Below, piece by piece: positions 4,989 through 5,645 of a stretch of 5,645 nt of DNA. Each line of letters opens with the position of its first letter. Position 1 is the first letter of the stretch. The stretch comes from JACVRW01 sp035645115 (GTDB lineage: Bacteria > Actinomycetota > Thermoleophilia > Solirubrobacterales > Thermoleophilaceae). A model generated the notes under the pieces. The model had not been told where the DNA came from. It made no database searches and was given only the letters and a program-made list of their open reading frames with translations. The position numbers were made by a program, and so were the translations under genes. The stretch lies in contig DASQNF010000035.1 of NCBI GenBank assembly GCA_035645115.1, positions 1 to 5,645 on the forward strand, written 5' to 3'.

Positions 4989-5645
4989 CTAGCGCCTCGG
5001 CTCGACTCGCATCGCGCGGGCGAGCTGGTCGCCGAGCGCATGGTCGCGGCCGTTGGCGCGCACCGTGAGTGGGCCGCCGAAGGGCTCACGGCCGGTCAGC
5101 TCGAGCTCGTCCCCCGGCGCGATCCCGCGGTCGGAGAGGTAGCGCAGCATCTCGGGGTTCGAGTCCGAGACCCGGGAGAAGGTCCCGCGCTCCCCGGCGC
5201 TCAGGTCGGCCAGCGCGCGCGACGGCGAGTCCTCGATCTCGCCGTCCGCGGTCGGGATCGGGTCCCCGTGCGGGTCGCGGGTGGGGTTGCCGAGCTTCGC
5301 CGAGATCAGCTCCGAGAGCTCCGGTGAGATCGCGTGCTCCAGCACCTCGGCCTCCTCGTGCACCCGGTCCCATGGCATCCCGAGCGCCTCGGCGAGGTAG
5401 AGCTCGAGCAGCCGGTGGTGGCGGACCACCTCGAGCGCCACGCGCTCGCCCGCGCGAGTGAGACGGACGCCGTGGTAGGGCTCGCGCGAGGCCAGGCCCA
5501 TCGCCTCGAGTCGCTTGACCATCGCGGACGCCGACGCCGGCGAGACCCCGAGCCGCTCCGCGAGCGCGGAGGTCGAGACCGGGGCCTGGCTGCGCTGGGC
5601 GAGCGTCCAGATCGCCTTGGCGTAGTCCTGGACCGCGATCGACAC
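4989..5645 (-). CDS. mntR: DtxR-family metalloregulator, MntR/SirR type (start possibly beyond window)
   Basis: A metal-activated DNA-binding repressor, most like the SirR/MntR proteins of mycobacteria that control manganese uptake. The winged helix covers about residues 5-65 (recognition helix near VSPASASAMVKRL). The metal-binding and dimerisation domain covers about 66-135, with the hallmark DPHGDPIP at 124-131. A C-terminal FeoA/SH3-like domain runs from about 148 to 218. Against DtxR the site-1 ligands H77, E81 and H96 are kept, and site 2 reads E100, E103, H104. Glu at position 100 instead of the DtxR Cys, together with D7 instead of Met10, is the MntR pattern and suggests Mn(II). The visible GTG (5643-5645) is the last codon in the window. 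Family members often start a few residues earlier, so the true start and promoter may lie outside. No transporter gene is seen beside it; its targets are unknown. Confidence 0.9.
   Translation of the reverse strand: MSIAVQDYAKAIWTLAQRSQAPVSTSALAERLGVSPASASAMVKRLEAMGLASREPYHGVRLTRAGERVALEVVRHHRLLELYLAEALGMPWDRVHEEAEVLEHAISPELSELISAKLGNPTRDPHGDPIPTADGEIEDSPSRALADLSAGERGTFSRVSDSNPEMLRYLSDRGIAPGDELELTGREPFGGPLTVRANGRDHALGDQLARAMRVEPRR

Noticed and set aside
4458..5327. Plus-strand open frame of 289 codons antisense to the regulator and the 120-residue gene
   Set aside because: Arg/Ala/His-rich composition, no domain, and it overlaps the firmly identified DtxR-family gene on the other strand.

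Overview
This is a very GC-rich window with six protein-coding loci and no RNA genes, insertion sequences or CRISPR arrays that I can see. The fused FO synthase (FbiC), the SirR/MntR-type DtxR regulator, the GTG starts and the apparently leaderless promoters all suggest an actinobacterium. My guess is the Thermoleophilia (Solirubrobacterales/Gaiellales) side of the phylum; that placement is inference, not proof.

Left part (1-2981, minus strand): an aquaporin-family channel gene with a strong ribosome-binding site is followed after 12 bases by fbiC, which makes FO, the chromophore precursor of coenzyme F420. The fbiC reading frame is broken near its 3' end by an in-frame TAG (216-218). The missing 65 codons follow directly in the same frame (18-215) and still encode the conserved C-terminus of the CofH half. 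This is the most striking observation in the window: a recent nonsense mutation, a sequencing error or stop-codon readthrough. At least four other genuine gene ends here are also TAG, which argues against general recoding of that codon.

Middle (2982-4101): a 78-base divergent promoter region separates the aquaporin from a plus-strand lipoprotein gene. The lipoprotein is a THI5/NMT1-type solute-binding protein of the kind that binds pyrimidine or flavin-like ligands for ABC importers. No permease or ATPase gene lies beside it. It ends convergently against the next operon across an 88-base gap.

Right part (4102-5645, minus strand): two small uncharacterised genes form a tight operon (120 aa, then 111 aa with a degenerate receiver-like look). 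A putative leaderless promoter drives them, with the same layout as that of the lipoprotein gene (TAGGGT, 8 bases, start codon). Upstream lies a 183-base gap with tandem hairpins and a small palindrome, then a manganese-type DtxR-family repressor gene reaching the window edge.

No single pathway unites the genes. The aquaporin-fbiC pair and the two-gene unknown cassette are the two real co-transcription candidates.
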